Shown: piece by piece, positions 9,418 to 18,469 of the stretch | How the letters are laid out: each line of letters starts with the position of its first letter | How positions within the stretch are numbered: position 1 is the stretch's first letter | NCBI RefSeq assembly: GCF_037971845.1 | Contig: NZ_CP150227.1 | Location: 4,092,001-4,156,000, forward strand | Length of the DNA stretch: 64,000 nucleotides | Reading direction: 5' to 3' | Source: Paenibacillus sp. FSL R5-0766 | GTDB taxonomy: Bacteria > Bacillota > Bacilli > Paenibacillales > Paenibacillaceae | Translations under genes and position numbers: made by a program | The notes under the pieces: model-generated | The model's database searches: none | Told to the model about the DNA's origin: nothing | Seen by the model: only the letters and a program-made list of their open reading frames with translations

Positions 9418-10395
9418 TTAGAAATTTACGACTTTGTTAACCGCAGCAACGATACGCGCCGGGTTAGGCAGCCATGTATCTTCGATTTGTGCAAATGGAT
9501 ATACAGTGTCCGGGCCAGCTACACGCAGAACCGGTGCTTCCAAGTGCAGGATTGCTTTTTCATTGATTTGGGCAATGACTTCAGCTGCAACACCTGCGCT
9601 CTTTTGAGCTTCCTGTACAACAATTGCACGGTTTGTTTTCTTAACGGAAGCAACGATAGTATCGATGTCGATCGGGCTAACCGTACGAAGGTCGATAACT
9701 TCAACTTTGATTCCTTGTTTTTCGAGTTCATCTGCTGCTTTCACAGAAGTGTGAACCATCATACCGTAAGTAATGATTGTTACATCAGAACCTTCACGAA
9801 CAACGTTCGCTTTACCCAACTCAACAACGTAATCTTCTTCAGGCACTTCAGCACGGAAAGCATGGTACAAGTTCAAGTGCTCCATGAAGAATACAGGATC
9901 GTTATCGCGAATAGAAGCGATCATCAGTCCTTTTGCATCGTAAGGGTTGGAAGGAACAACTACTTTGATACCTGGTGTTTGCGTGAGCAAACCTTCCAGG
10001 GAATCTGTATGCAATTCTGCCGCTTTTACACCGCCACCGAATGGTGTACGGAATACGATTGGAGAATTGTATTTTCCACCGGAGCGGAAACGCATACGAG
10101 CAGCTTGCACTACCATTTGGTCAAGAGCTTCGAAGATAAAACCAACGAATTGGATCTCAGCAACCGGACGGAAGCCTTGTACACCCAGACCTACAGCCAG
10201 ACCACCAATAGCGGACTCAGCCAGTGGAGTATCAAATACACGCTCTTCGCCAAACTCTTTTTGCAGACCTTCCGTTACACGGAAAACGCCGCCTACATTA
10301 CCTACGTCTTCACCGAAAAGCAGAACGTTAGGATCACGTTTCAACTCCACGCGAAGCGCATCACGGATTGCTTCTTTCATGTTCATTTGTGCCAT
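9418..10395 (-). CDS. pdhB: Pyruvate dehydrogenase E1 beta subunit
   Basis: With PdhA it forms the thiamine-diphosphate E1 enzyme that decarboxylates pyruvate and acetylates the lipoyl group of E2. Recognisable family stretches are [20 protein letters not shown] near the N-terminus, [20 protein letters not shown], and [16 protein letters not shown] in the C-terminal transketolase domain. I chose the ATG of [14 protein letters not shown] because AAGGAGG lies 11 nt upstream, giving 325 aa, the same length as B. subtilis PdhB. An earlier in-frame ATG is only 2 nt from the ribosome site. Confidence 0.96.
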   Translation of the reverse strand: MAQMNMKEAIRDALRVELKRDPNVLLFGEDVGNVGGVFRVTEGLQKEFGEERVFDTPLAESAIGGLAVGLGVQGFRPVAEIQFVGFIFEALDQMVVQAARMRFRSGGKYNSPIVFRTPFGGGVKAAELHTDSLEGLLTQTPGIKVVVPSNPYDAKGLMIASIRDNDPVFFMEHLNLYHAFRAEVPEEDYVVELGKANVVREGSDVTIITYGMMVHTSVKAADELEKQGIKVEVIDLRTVSPIDIDTIVASVKKTNRAIVVQEAQKSAGVAAEVIAQINEKAILHLEAPVLRVAGPDTVYPFAQIEDTWLPNPARIVAAVNKVVNF

Positions 10396-10496
10396 TTGCT
10401 TCATTTCCTCCTTAAACATTGACAGTTCACATTTGAATTCGTACATGTATACCGGGACATTAAAGTCGCGGATGTTTATGCTTTATCGGAAAAAAC

Positions 10497-11564
10497 TTAT
10501 TGGAAATCAGCTTTTTGCTCTTCCAAGTGCTTAGGCGTTTGTTCGAACATGCTGTCGATCAAGCCTGAAATCGTCATTTTCTCGGTTTTTTCCGCTTTTT
10601 TGATCTCTTCATTTACTTTAGCTTTTGCTTCTTCTTTCACACGTGCTGTATCTTCTTCAGTCCAAAGACCTTTTTTCTCCAGATATTTAGCGAAACGTGC
10701 GATAGGATCTTTAGCAGACCATTCTGCCTCTTCTTCTTTTGTACGATACTTGGAAGCATCATCCGAAAGGGAGTGAGGACGGAAACGGTAAGTTACTGCT
10801 TCGATCAATGTTGCGCCTTCTCCGTTACGTCCACGCTCAGCAGCTTCCTGAACAGCTTTGATAACAGCGAAGATGTCCATACCGTCAACTTTAACACCTT
10901 TGATACCTGCTGCTACCGCTTTGTGAGCGATGGACAGAGCTGCTGTTTGTTTAGCAAAAGGAGTTGTGATGGCATAACCATTGTTTTGTACGAAGAAGAT
11001 AACAGGCAGTTTGTATACACCAGCGTAGTTCAGACCTTCATAGAAGTCACCTTCAGAAGAACCGCCATCACCTGTGTATGTGATAACAACTTGTTTTTGT
11101 TTCTTCAATTTGTAACCCATAGCGATACCCATTGCATGCAGAATTTGTGCACCAATGATGATTTGTGGCATCAATACATTAACGCCATCTGGAATTTGTC
11201 CACCATGTTGGTGTCCACGGGAGTACAAGAACGCTTGATAAAGAGGAAGTCCATGCCATACGAGTTGCGGAATGTCACGATAGCCAGGACATACAAAGTC
11301 TTCTTTTTCAATTGCAAATTCACTACCAACCATTGTCGCTTCTTGACCAGATACTGGAGCATAGAAACCAAGACGACCTTGACGGCCCAAGTTTACTGCA
11401 CGGTCATCCCAAGTACGGGTAAATACCATGCGGTACATAATTTCTTTTAATTGATCATCGGAAAGTGTAGGCATCATGTCTTTGTTAACAATTTCGCCGT
11501 CAGGAGACAGCACGGACAGAGCTTCTACATCCTCTGTATACACTTCATAAGGAACCTTGCTCAT
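10497..11564 (-). CDS. pdhA: Pyruvate dehydrogenase E1 alpha subunit
   Basis: Thiamine-diphosphate-binding half of E1. The cofactor motif is GDGGSSEGDFYEGLNYAG with NN about 30 residues later (FFVQNNGYAI), and the phosphate-loop region YRFRPHSLSDDASKYRTKEE is typical. The ATG of MSKVPYEVYTED follows GAGGTG by 9 nt, giving 355 aa. First gene of pdhA-pdhB-pdhC-lpdA, with a good sigma-A-type promoter upstream and one terminator after lpdA. The complex feeds glycolytic carbon into acetyl-CoA. Confidence 0.96.
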   Translation of the reverse strand: MSKVPYEVYTEDVEALSVLSPDGEIVNKDMMPTLSDDQLKEIMYRMVFTRTWDDRAVNLGRQGRLGFYAPVSGQEATMVGSEFAIEKEDFVCPGYRDIPQLVWHGLPLYQAFLYSRGHQHGGQIPDGVNVLMPQIIIGAQILHAMGIAMGYKLKKQKQVVITYTGDGGSSEGDFYEGLNYAGVYKLPVIFFVQNNGYAITTPFAKQTAALSIAHKAVAAGIKGVKVDGMDIFAVIKAVQEAAERGRNGEGATLIEAVTYRFRPHSLSDDASKYRTKEEEAEWSAKDPIARFAKYLEKKGLWTEEDTARVKEEAKAKVNEEIKKAEKTEKMTISGLIDSMFEQTPKHLEEQKADFQ

Positions 11565-11619
11565 TTTTTTCTTCACCTCAACAAAAAATTTGAATATCAA
11601 GTTCCGCTGTTATAATATT

Positions 11620-11649
11620 ATTATACACCTGTTTCACTCCATACGTCAA
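11620..11649 (-). promoter_or_regulatory. pdhA promoter candidate
   Basis: On the minus strand TTGACG, an 18-bp spacer and a perfect TATAAT lie 56 bp upstream of the pdhA start. Confidence 0.65.
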
Positions 11650-11820
11650 AGAAATCCGTAATTTTTTTATGTTTCCTGCCGGATTGTATGTATAACAGGG
11701 GCTTAATATTGGTATAACAGCATAATACATGATTGCGTGTTTGACCTAACCCCGCACAAGGGTAATCTTACCGTATTGCGCGGTCGAATGCAAAAAATTA
11801 ACCGAGAAAGGTGACGTTTT

Positions 11821-12555
11821 ATGACGGATTCCCGCTATTTGAAACGCACGATTGTGAAGGAAGAGATTGAAAGTCGCTATCTCAGAGAGAAGCGAACGCT
11901 CCGTATTTACCTTCCCCCAGGCTATAACGAATTGCTTAGCTACCCTGTCGTTTATTGTCAGGATGGCGAAGAATTTTTTAATTTCGGACGAATTGCTACA
12001 ACAGCTAACCAAATTATTCTGGACGAAGGAGCCGAACCTTTCATTATTGTAGGGGTTCAGGTCGATGTGTCTGTGAGAACGCAGGAATATGCTCCATTTG
12101 GAGATCGGTTCAAGGCATATACTGCTTGCTTCGCTGAAGAGATTATTCCCTATATAGAAGAGAAATATCCTGTACGCCGTTCTCCGCAGGAACGCATTCT
12201 TGCCGGAGATTCGCTCGGTGGCAGTGTTTCGCTTCATCTTGCTCTGTTATATCCGGATCTGTTCACACGTGTGATCAGCATGTCTGGCGCCTTCTACTCT
12301 GCTTCACAGGAAATCTATGCCGCAGCTGAAGATCTGTCCTGGCTCTCGATCTGGATGATCGTTGGTTTGCAGGAGACTGATTTCGAGGCAGACACGGGTA
12401 CGTATAATTTTGTTCAATTAAACCGGGATACTCGAGAATTGCTCGAAAAACGTGGTGCTCTCGTCTCCTACCAGGAGAAAGATGGAAAACACCAATGGGG
12501 TTTTTGGCAGAAGGAATTGCCCGAAGCATTACTTTATTTTCTTCAGGAAAGATAA
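11821..12555 (+). CDS. Putative esterase, alpha/beta-hydrolase fold
   Basis: Member of the esterase D / enterochelin-esterase-like family (PF00756). The nucleophile elbow is GDSLGG near residue 129, with an oxyanion region at VVYCQDGEEFF; the catalytic His is probably the one in DGKHQWGFWQ near the C-terminus. The acid residue is likely in the QETDFEAD segment. 244 aa, no signal peptide, so cytoplasmic. The start follows AAAGGTG by 7 nt. Neither neighbour (pdhA divergent, phosphatase convergent) points to a substrate. It resembles B. subtilis YbbA/BesA-type hydrolases in size only, so a siderophore role is not supported. Confidence 0.8.
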   Translation: MTDSRYLKRTIVKEEIESRYLREKRTLRIYLPPGYNELLSYPVVYCQDGEEFFNFGRIATTANQIILDEGAEPFIIVGVQVDVSVRTQEYAPFGDRFKAYTACFAEEIIPYIEEKYPVRRSPQERILAGDSLGGSVSLHLALLYPDLFTRVISMSGAFYSASQEIYAAAEDLSWLSIWMIVGLQETDFEADTGTYNFVQLNRDTRELLEKRGALVSYQEKDGKHQWGFWQKELPEALLYFLQER

Positions 12556-12567
12556 AAGGACCACATT

Positions 12568-12600
12568 AACAGGCGGCTGAAATGCCGCTATTGTTTTTAA
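12568..12600 (+). terminator. Terminator after the esterase gene
   Basis: GCGGC/GCCGC core stem extended by flanking pairs, followed by TTGTTTTTAATTTT. Confidence 0.65.
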
Positions 12601-12631
12601 TTTTATTGATACCGCTTACAATTGTAACCTG

Positions 12632-12683
12632 AAAAAGAAGCAGGATATCCTGCTTGCTTTAAGTGCTCTAATCCTGCTTCTTT
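12632..12683 (-). terminator. Terminator after the phosphatase gene
   Basis: GAAGCAGGAT pairs with ATCCTGCTTC 34 nt apart, and an alternative inner palindrome AGCAGGATATCCTGCT can compete. The minus-strand side ends in TTCTTTTTC. Confidence 0.65.
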
Positions 12684-12720
12684 GTCGAATTACAAATTAA
12701 GCATGAATTTCGTTTACTTT

Positions 12721-13191
12721 TTAGGCTAAGGAATGTTCCGCTTCAATCTTACTCAACAGAACATCGCAGCCTGCGTTAACCAGCTCGTACACCTCTTCAA
12801 AATTGCCTGTGTAATATGGGTCAGGTACTTCTCTGAGTTTTTCCTCGGGAAGCATGTCCATGAACTTGATGATGTCCGCCTCAGCTCCGCCTGGAACGTT
12901 GCGCACATTATCTGCATTGGAATTATCCATACTCACAATGTAATCAAATTGAGTAAAGTCTTCGCTGGCGAACTGTCTTGCTGCCATGTTGGCATAAGAA
13001 ATCTGGTACGAATCCAGCAATTTTCGAGTCCCTTCATGCGGAGGCTTACCAACATGCCAGTCCCCTGTACCCGCAGAGTCCACACGAATCTGGTGTTCAA
13101 GCCCCTTCTCCACGACTTTGTGACGCAGAACGGCTTCAGCCATTGGTGATCTACATATATTGCCCAGACATACAAACAAAACATTAATCAT
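12721..13191 (-). CDS. Low-molecular-weight protein-tyrosine phosphatase
   Basis: Removes phosphate from phosphotyrosine (and often phosphoarginine) residues through a cysteinyl-phosphate. The P-loop CLGNICRSPMAEAV (C-X5-R-S) opens the protein and the general acid is in VPDPYYTGNFEEV. At 156 aa it matches B. subtilis YfkJ. The ATG follows AGGGGG by 6 nt and lies 1 bp after the stop of the upstream membrane-protein gene, so the two are co-translated. No Tyr-kinase gene is nearby. Confidence 0.93.
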   Translation of the reverse strand: MINVLFVCLGNICRSPMAEAVLRHKVVEKGLEHQIRVDSAGTGDWHVGKPPHEGTRKLLDSYQISYANMAARQFASEDFTQFDYIVSMDNSNADNVRNVPGGAEADIIKFMDMLPEEKLREVPDPYYTGNFEEVYELVNAGCDVLLSKIEAEHSLA

Positions 13192-13192
13192 A

Positions 13193-13894
13193 TTAATCCC
13201 CCTTGCTTAGCGTACCTTGAAGTACCGACGATGTTGGCTGTGTCACAATGCTCTCCGGCTGAGGACTGACGTTCCCGGTCTCAGACGGCACCAACGAACG
13301 ACGTGGCAGTTTCCATTTATAATGTACAGAACACATCCGGAAAAACACGACGGCCGCGAAACAAAGCAATAATCCGGCATTTGTTGTCAACCAACCCATA
13401 CCTATAACAAAACCGGCTGTCATTGCCCATACAGCATAGATTTCGTCACGCAATACAAGCGGTTTACGTCCTGCAAGCACATCACGAATAACGCCTCCAC
13501 CAATACCGGTCATTACTGCTGCAACGATAACTGCGCTAATAGGATGTCCCATGTTCGCCGCGTAGAGAGCCCCTTGAATTGCAAATGCTGCGAGTCCGAT
13601 TGCATCAAACAGCGCCTCTGTTCTCTTCCAGTGACTAATCCACTTGAGAGGTAATATAAACGCAATCGCTACTGATACTAGGGCTAACATAATAAGTGAT
13701 CCCTGACTCCACAGTGTCGTTACAGGTATACCTATAAGTACATTCCGGATAATCCCGCCTCCGAATGCCGTGACAAGTCCAAGCACTAGTACACCCAGAA
13801 TGTCATACTCCTCTTCCATTGCCACGAAGGCACCGGACATTGCAAATGCGATAGTGCCTATAATGCTGAATACTTCAAAAATGTGTAAGTCCAA
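13193..13894 (-). CDS. TRIC-type cation channel family membrane protein
   Basis: Two repeats of the UPF0126/TRIC domain, each three hydrophobic helices, with the glycine motifs GGGIIRNVLIG (repeat 1) and GGGVIRDVLAG (repeat 2). About seven membrane segments are visible. Prokaryotic TRICs conduct monovalent cations. A Pro/Ser/Thr-rich cytoplasmic tail of about 35 residues follows. Start uncertain: a TTG giving MDLHIFEV has GAGGT 9 nt upstream and is preferred; another TTG three codons earlier is too close to that site. It precedes the phosphatase gene with a 1-bp gap. Confidence 0.85.
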   Translation of the reverse strand: MDLHIFEVFSIIGTIAFAMSGAFVAMEEEYDILGVLVLGLVTAFGGGIIRNVLIGIPVTTLWSQGSLIMLALVSVAIAFILPLKWISHWKRTEALFDAIGLAAFAIQGALYAANMGHPISAVIVAAVMTGIGGGVIRDVLAGRKPLVLRDEIYAVWAMTAGFVIGMGWLTTNAGLLLCFAAVVFFRMCSVHYKWKLPRRSLVPSETGNVSPQPESIVTQPTSSVLQGTLSKGD

Positions 13895-14076
13895 CCTGTT
13901 CAAACCTCACTTTTCAAGTCATCTCCATGTCGCTCTACCCATTGTATCCGCGAGCACTGAAATTGTGCAACCACATTTTGTGGATTATACTGGTTTGGTG
14001 AATATATTTGTACAGGTTCCAACATTATATTTGAACAATGACCTATTTTGCTCTGAATTAGGAAGGATGAAATAAA

Positions 14077-14718
14077 ATGACGGTGAAACGAGTTGTTATT
14101 TTTACAGGCGGAAACTTATCTGTAGAATTACTTCAGGAAATACGAGAAGATGATATGATCATCGCGGCCGATCGTGGTGCATTATTTTTAATTGAACACG
14201 GTATTCAGCCTCACATTGCAGTTGGAGACTTCGACTCCATTACTGAAGAGGAACGTATTATTGTAAGCAACAATAGCATTCGGTTCATTACATGTGACCC
14301 TGTTCATAAGGATCTTACTGATACAGAAATGGCTTTTGAGACAGCGCTAGATTACGAACCATCTCATATCTTAATGTTAGGTGCTACAGGTACACGTATG
14401 GATCACACACTCGCCAATGTACATATTATGGTTCGCGCGATGCAGCATCATATCTCCTGTGCCATTCAGGACAAGCACAATTACATGACACTGACCACAT
14501 CCAAAGCTGTGGTTGAGCATCGTGACTATAAATATGTTTCTCTGCTCCCCTTGACTCATGAAGTTACAGGAATAACTCTAGATGGTTTTATGTATCCGCT
14601 AGATCAAGCCACCATTCGCATGGGACAATCCTTGGGTGTAAGCAACAAGCTCTTAGGCTCCTCCGGTACAGTCACGATTGATAGTGGCTTATTACTGATT
14701 ATTCAGAGCAAAGATTGA
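14077..14718 (+). CDS. thiN: Thiamine pyrophosphokinase
   Basis: Transfers pyrophosphate from ATP to thiamine to give TPP. Visible family motifs: IIAADRGALFLIEHG, AVGDFDSITEEE (Mg/ATP site), KDLTDTEMAFETAL, and GATGTRMDHTLANVH; the C-terminal thiamine-binding beta domain ends with LGVSNKL and TVTIDSGLLLII. 213 aa. Ribosome site GGAAGGATG 9 nt upstream. It stands alone with a terminator, separated from the thi operon by about 1.7 kb; no TPP riboswitch precedes it, as expected for a salvage enzyme. Confidence 0.93.
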   Translation: MTVKRVVIFTGGNLSVELLQEIREDDMIIAADRGALFLIEHGIQPHIAVGDFDSITEEERIIVSNNSIRFITCDPVHKDLTDTEMAFETALDYEPSHILMLGATGTRMDHTLANVHIMVRAMQHHISCAIQDKHNYMTLTTSKAVVEHRDYKYVSLLPLTHEVTGITLDGFMYPLDQATIRMGQSLGVSNKLLGSSGTVTIDSGLLLIIQSKD

Positions 14719-14795
14719 ATCTATTCGCATGCTTCATAGTTATTTATTACGTTTTTGTAACCAGTGATTCAATGAATAAAATAGGTTCACACATA

Positions 14796-14828
14796 ACAAA
14801 GACCCTTGATACTCAAGGGTCTTTGTTG
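14796..14828 (+). terminator. Terminator after thiN
   Basis: Perfect 14-bp stem ACAAAGACCCTTGA/TCAAGGGTCTTTGT with a 3-nt loop, followed by TGTTTC. The rest of the 296-bp gap before the next gene is AT-rich and holds only the promoter noted below. Confidence 0.85.
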
Positions 14829-14959
14829 TTTCATCTTAATTCTTCATCCGTCAATGATTAATTTTTTGACATTTTTAATCATATTTTAATAAACATACCC
14901 AAACCATTGTGGCGCAAGGGATTACACTCCTCTATCCAATTTCTAGGCTGTTACAAAGC

Positions 14960-14968
14960 TGTTATACT
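14960..14968 (+). promoter_or_regulatory. Extended -10 promoter of the wall hydrolase gene
   Basis: TGTTATACT is an extended -10 element 47 bp upstream of the start. The -35 position is poor, as is common for extended -10 promoters. Confidence 0.4.
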
Positions 14969-15014
14969 CGCTCTAGCAACTTAACGAAAACGAATTTTGG
15001 AGGTACTAACTAAC

Positions 15015-15515
15015 ATGAAAACAAACATCTTTGTCCAAAAGGCCGTAACCGTCGGGTTGTGCGCTACACTAGGTTTTGGAGCTGTATTAATGACTAACGC
15101 ACCTGTTGCACAGGCAGCAACTGTTTCTGTATCCACAGGTCAACAAATTGTTAACTATGGCAAAAAATTCACTGGAACTCCATATAAATTTGGTGCTTCA
15201 ACTTCAACAACCAAGGTTTTTGACTGCTCTTCTTTTATGAAATATATTTTCAAAAAGTATGGTGTAGATTTGCCGCGCACTTCCGTGAAACAATCCAAAG
15301 AAGGTAAAGCTGTGTCTAAAGCTAATCTGCGTGTCGGAGATCTGGTATTCTTCTCCAGTGGTAGCCGTTCTACCGGTTCCAATGTCACTCACGTAGGCGT
15401 TTATGCGGGAAATGGTAAGATTCTGCATACGTATGGATCTCCAGGCGTAACCCTCTCTGATCTGGATTCTGGTACTTGGAAGAGAACGTATGTTAAAGCT
15501 CGTCGTGTACTTTAG
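15015..15515 (+). CDS. Secreted NlpC/P60 peptidoglycan hydrolase
   Basis: A 166-aa precursor with a Sec signal peptide (charged MKTNIFVQK, a hydrophobic stretch, cleavage after AQA near residue 34). The mature part is a single NlpC/P60 domain: catalytic Cys in FDCSSFMKYIFKKYG, His in NVTHVGVYAG, and third polar residue in ILHTYG. Such enzymes cleave the D-Glu-mDAP bond of peptide stems. There is no SH3 or LysM wall-binding module, so it may act diffusely. The ATG sits 11 nt after GGAGGT; a TTG inside that ribosome site is rejected. Own promoter and terminator. Confidence 0.9.
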   Translation: MKTNIFVQKAVTVGLCATLGFGAVLMTNAPVAQAATVSVSTGQQIVNYGKKFTGTPYKFGASTSTTKVFDCSSFMKYIFKKYGVDLPRTSVKQSKEGKAVSKANLRVGDLVFFSSGSRSTGSNVTHVGVYAGNGKILHTYGSPGVTLSDLDSGTWKRTYVKARRVL

Positions 15516-15540
15516 AATCACATCATAGCTAATCAGTAAG

Positions 15541-15571
15541 GACCGGAGGTTACTATCCGGTCTTTTATTTT
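15541..15571 (+). terminator. Terminator after NlpC/P60 gene
   Basis: GACCGGA/TCCGGTC stem with an 8-nt loop followed by TTTTATTTTT. Confidence 0.88.
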
Positions 15572-15625
15572 TACCCTCTTTTTGCCACACTCTAAACTGG
15601 TGATTCATGGAACTATCTTCGTAAT

Positions 15626-16330
15626 CTAATTTTTATCATGTAGCATATAACCGATCCCACGCACAGTATGAATCAGTTTCACACTTCTTCCCTTATCCAC
15701 CTTAACCCTCAGATGTTTGATATACACATCCACAACGTTCGTATCCATCGCATATTCATATCCCCATACTTCCCGCAAAATGTCACTCCGAGTACATGCT
15801 TCATTCACATGCAGGGCCAGGAATTCCAGCAATTCGTACTCTTTTGGCGTTAATGTCAGGTATTCACCCGCACGATTTACCCGTCTTGAACGCAAATTGA
15901 CTTTAAGATCATGAACTACAATTACTTCTTCGCCCTCTGGTGTTGCATTCGCAAAAACACGCAACAAGTTTCGTATTCTGGCAAGCATTACGGTCATGTG
16001 GATAGGTTCCTCCATCACGTCATTAGCTCCATAATCCAGCCATTCCACGATGAACTGAGGAAATGCATTTGAAGTAATAACCAGTAGAGGTACAACCTGA
16101 CCTTTATCTAACCATCGTTTTAACTCTAATTTCTGATCCTGACCACAATTCTTCTTCCCCTCTTCCCGGTCTACCAGGATGATTAGGTTAATATGCAGCA
16201 ACGAAGGCTCGACGGATTGGTTTAGTTCGGACCACTCCATTCGTTTCACCTCATACCCTTCGCTACATAAAACATCCTGAATAAGGCTGACCTGCTCTCC
16301 TGCTCCAATCAGCAAAATGGCTGTTTTCAC
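15626..16330 (-). CDS. OmpR-type regulator with degenerate receiver
   Basis: DNA-binding protein of 234 aa. The C-terminal winged helix is standard OmpR/PhoB: YLTLTPKEYELLEFLALH, then DILREVWGYEYAMDTNVVDVYIKHLRVKVD and HTVRGIGYML. The N-terminal receiver is degraded: strand 1 ends AILLIGAGEQ with no acidic pair, the phospho-site strand reads NLIILVDREEG with the Asp one position off, and the conserved Lys of the KP motif is Glu (VMEEPI). It probably works without phosphorylation, as known for pseudo-receivers. No histidine kinase lies nearby. Separate from the upstream thi operon, which has its own terminator. Confidence 0.85.
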   Translation of the reverse strand: MKTAILLIGAGEQVSLIQDVLCSEGYEVKRMEWSELNQSVEPSLLHINLIILVDREEGKKNCGQDQKLELKRWLDKGQVVPLLVITSNAFPQFIVEWLDYGANDVMEEPIHMTVMLARIRNLLRVFANATPEGEEVIVVHDLKVNLRSRRVNRAGEYLTLTPKEYELLEFLALHVNEACTRSDILREVWGYEYAMDTNVVDVYIKHLRVKVDKGRSVKLIHTVRGIGYMLHDKN

Positions 16331-16401
16331 TCTTTTTCACCCGGCCTGTCTCTATCCCCACTGCTCGCAGCAATGGTTGGTACAGATAGCATGCCGTAAA
16401 A

Positions 16402-16438
16402 TGAAAAAGTCCATTCCCTCAAGGGAACAGACTTTGCT
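16402..16438 (-). terminator. Terminator of the thi operon
   Basis: Minus-strand stem AAGTCTGTTCCC/GGGAATGGACTT (one internal mismatch pair) with a TTGA loop, followed by TTTCATTTT. Confidence 0.8.
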
Positions 16439-16449
16439 TCTTTCGTGCT

Positions 16450-17499
16450 TTAACCAAAGTAGCGATGGACGAGCGTACGTGCTTCAGCTGTGTCTTTTGT
16501 TCCGTGTACGAGGACACGTCCATCTTGGAAAATGACCATTCTGTAGACCCCTGTTGTAAAAGAAACCAGAAACGGATTGGATTCCACTTTTCCTTCTTGA
16601 AGTCTATCCAGACGTTCCGCTGTTTGTTGAAGATCCAGATTCATACGCCGTGCAGGTCGGATCTGAACGGTGTCCCTGCCACACAACACATCGGTTTTCT
16701 CCAGATTGGACGCAGAAAGATATGGATACGTTGCCGAAGTGCCGCAGGAAGAACAGTCTTGCTTTTTCGCACCATCCACATTGATGGATATGTATTCGTT
16801 CCTCCACACGTCAAATGACAATAACTTACGTCTCAATGCATTTGCATTGCCACTAAGTAACTTCATCGCTTCTGCGGTCTGATTCGCCGTTACCATCTGT
16901 ACCGCTTGAGGTATGATGCCAGACGTATCACAGGTATCTCCACCCAGAGGGACTTCACCCAGCAAACAATTTAAACATGGCGTATCTCCAGGCATAAATG
17001 TATAGGTAATACCGTAACTACCTACGCATCCACCATAAATCCAGGGAATACGGTGCTTCTGTGCCATATCATTAATGAGTAGTCGGGTATCAAAATTATC
17101 CGTTGCATCCATGATCAAGTCTGTATGCTGAACGAGTTCTTCCAACTCATCTACTCTGACGTCCAACACTTTCCCTTCCACATGAACCGTGGAATTAATG
17201 GCAGATAAACGTTTTTCCGCCGCCATTGCCTTCGGTATCCGCTCAAGCGCGTCCTGTTCTACATATAATTGCTGTCGCTGCAGGTTACTCCACTCCACAT
17301 AATCACGATCCACAATTGTTAAGTGTCCGACTCCTGAACGAACTAACGTTTCTGCAATTCCTGTTCCGAGTGCGCCAGCGCCTACAATTAAAACTCTGCT
17401 GCCCTTTAATCTGGCCTGGCCTTCCTTACCAAGTGGCGCGTAACGTTCCTGTCTGGAATAACGATCGGCCTGCTCGGAAGATGTTATTTGATCTGTCAT
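16450..17499 (-). CDS. thiF: ThiS adenylyltransferase ThiF
   Basis: Activates the C-terminal glycine of ThiS by adenylation for sulfur transfer in thiazole synthesis. ATP-binding [21 protein letters not shown], then [16 protein letters not shown], the adenylate-site [15 protein letters not shown], and two zinc pairs (CLNC and CSSC). 349 aa, longer than E. coli ThiF because of a C-terminal extension with a conserved HRYFG-type end, as in Bacillus MoeB/ThiF fusions. The ATG overlaps the thiG stop (ATGA), so translation is coupled. The thi context makes ThiF more likely than MoeB. Confidence 0.9.
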   Translation of the reverse strand: MTDQITSSEQADRYSRQERYAPLGKEGQARLKGSRVLIVGAGALGTGIAETLVRSGVGHLTIVDRDYVEWSNLQRQQLYVEQDALERIPKAMAAEKRLSAINSTVHVEGKVLDVRVDELEELVQHTDLIMDATDNFDTRLLINDMAQKHRIPWIYGGCVGSYGITYTFMPGDTPCLNCLLGEVPLGGDTCDTSGIIPQAVQMVTANQTAEAMKLLSGNANALRRKLLSFDVWRNEYISINVDGAKKQDCSSCGTSATYPYLSASNLEKTDVLCGRDTVQIRPARRMNLDLQQTAERLDRLQEGKVESNPFLVSFTTGVYRMVIFQDGRVLVHGTKDTAEARTLVHRYFG

Positions 17500-18266
17500 G
17501 TATGAACCATTCCTTCCACCGGACTACTGGCTGCTGCATAACGCTTTATGGGAATCATGCCTGCCTCATATGCCAATCTACCCGCTTCTACCCCCAATCG
17601 CATTGCTTTAGCCATGCTCACTGGATCCCCTGATCCGGATACGGCTGTATTTAACAATACACCATCTGCACCAAGTTCCATCGCATAAGCAGCATCTTTT
17701 GGGGAGCGCAACCCTGCATCCACAATTACAGGTACAACGGCCTGCTCAATGATGATCTCAAGGTTATAGGGATTGATGATGCCTCTGCCAGCTCCGATGG
17801 GAGAAGCGCCAGGCATTACAGCATGTACGCCAAGCAATTGCAGCCTTTTGGCCAGAATGACATCATCTGAAATATAAGGCAATACCGTGAAGCCCTTTTC
17901 AAGCAAAATTTCGCAAGCCTTGTACGTTTCAATCGGATCTGGGAGTAACGTGTTTCCATCTCCGATGACTTCGACTTTTATCATATCACAAAGTCCTGAA
18001 GCCCGCGCAAGCTCGGCAATCCGCACCGCCTCTTCCGCAGTGGAAGCCCCCGCCGTATTCGGAAGAAGTGTGTATTTATCCAGATCCAACGTATCCAGGA
18101 AATGCTTCTGATTACGTTCCTCCAGATTCAGACGACGAACAGCAAAGGTTAAAACTTCCGTTTCAGATGCTTCCACAGCCTGACTTTGCACTTCCAGATC
18201 GGAAAACTTGCCTGTTCCGAGCAACAATCTGGACTCAAACGTATATTTACCAATGTTCAACATCAT
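17496..18266 (-). CDS. thiG: Thiazole synthase
   Basis: TIM-barrel enzyme that joins DXP, dehydroglycine and ThiS-thiocarboxylate into the thiazole phosphate. Schiff-base Lys is in [10 protein letters not shown]; phosphate loops are seen in [13 protein letters not shown] and [30 protein letters not shown]. 256 aa from the ATG that overlaps the thiS stop (TGATG), with GGAGG 7 nt upstream; a second ATG follows at once. Between thiS and thiF in the operon. Confidence 0.96.
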   Translation of the reverse strand: MMLNIGKYTFESRLLLGTGKFSDLEVQSQAVEASETEVLTFAVRRLNLEERNQKHFLDTLDLDKYTLLPNTAGASTAEEAVRIAELARASGLCDMIKVEVIGDGNTLLPDPIETYKACEILLEKGFTVLPYISDDVILAKRLQLLGVHAVMPGASPIGAGRGIINPYNLEIIIEQAVVPVIVDAGLRSPKDAAYAMELGADGVLLNTAVSGSGDPVSMAKAMRLGVEAGRLAYEAGMIPIKRYAAASSPVEGMVHT

Positions 18267-18469
18267 CAACCGCCTCCTACAAAATGTACAATCTCAATTC
18301 GATCGCCTTCTCTTAATGCCGTCGTTTCATGGTACTCGCGGGTTAAAATATGCTTATTCAGCTCTACAACTACAGTCTTGACTTGCAGATCAAAAGATTG
18401 AAGCAGTTTATCCACACGATTCAATCTGTCTTCAATCTCCATCCGTTGACCATTAACGATGATATTCAC
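18266..18469 (-). CDS. thiS: Sulfur carrier protein ThiS
   Basis: Ubiquitin-like carrier of the thiazole sulfur, 67 aa, ending in VGGG, the Gly-Gly tail that ThiF adenylates. The N-terminal MNIIVNGQ and central [10 protein letters not shown] strands are typical. The start is a GTG that overlaps the thiO stop (GTGA), with GGGAGTGG upstream. Confidence 0.93.
   Translation of the reverse strand: MNIIVNGQRMEIEDRLNRVDKLLQSFDLQVKTVVVELNKHILTREYHETTALREGDRIEIVHFVGGG

Noticed and set aside
15626..17499. Considered the regulator as part of the thi operon
   Set aside because: A clear terminator separates thiF from the regulator gene.
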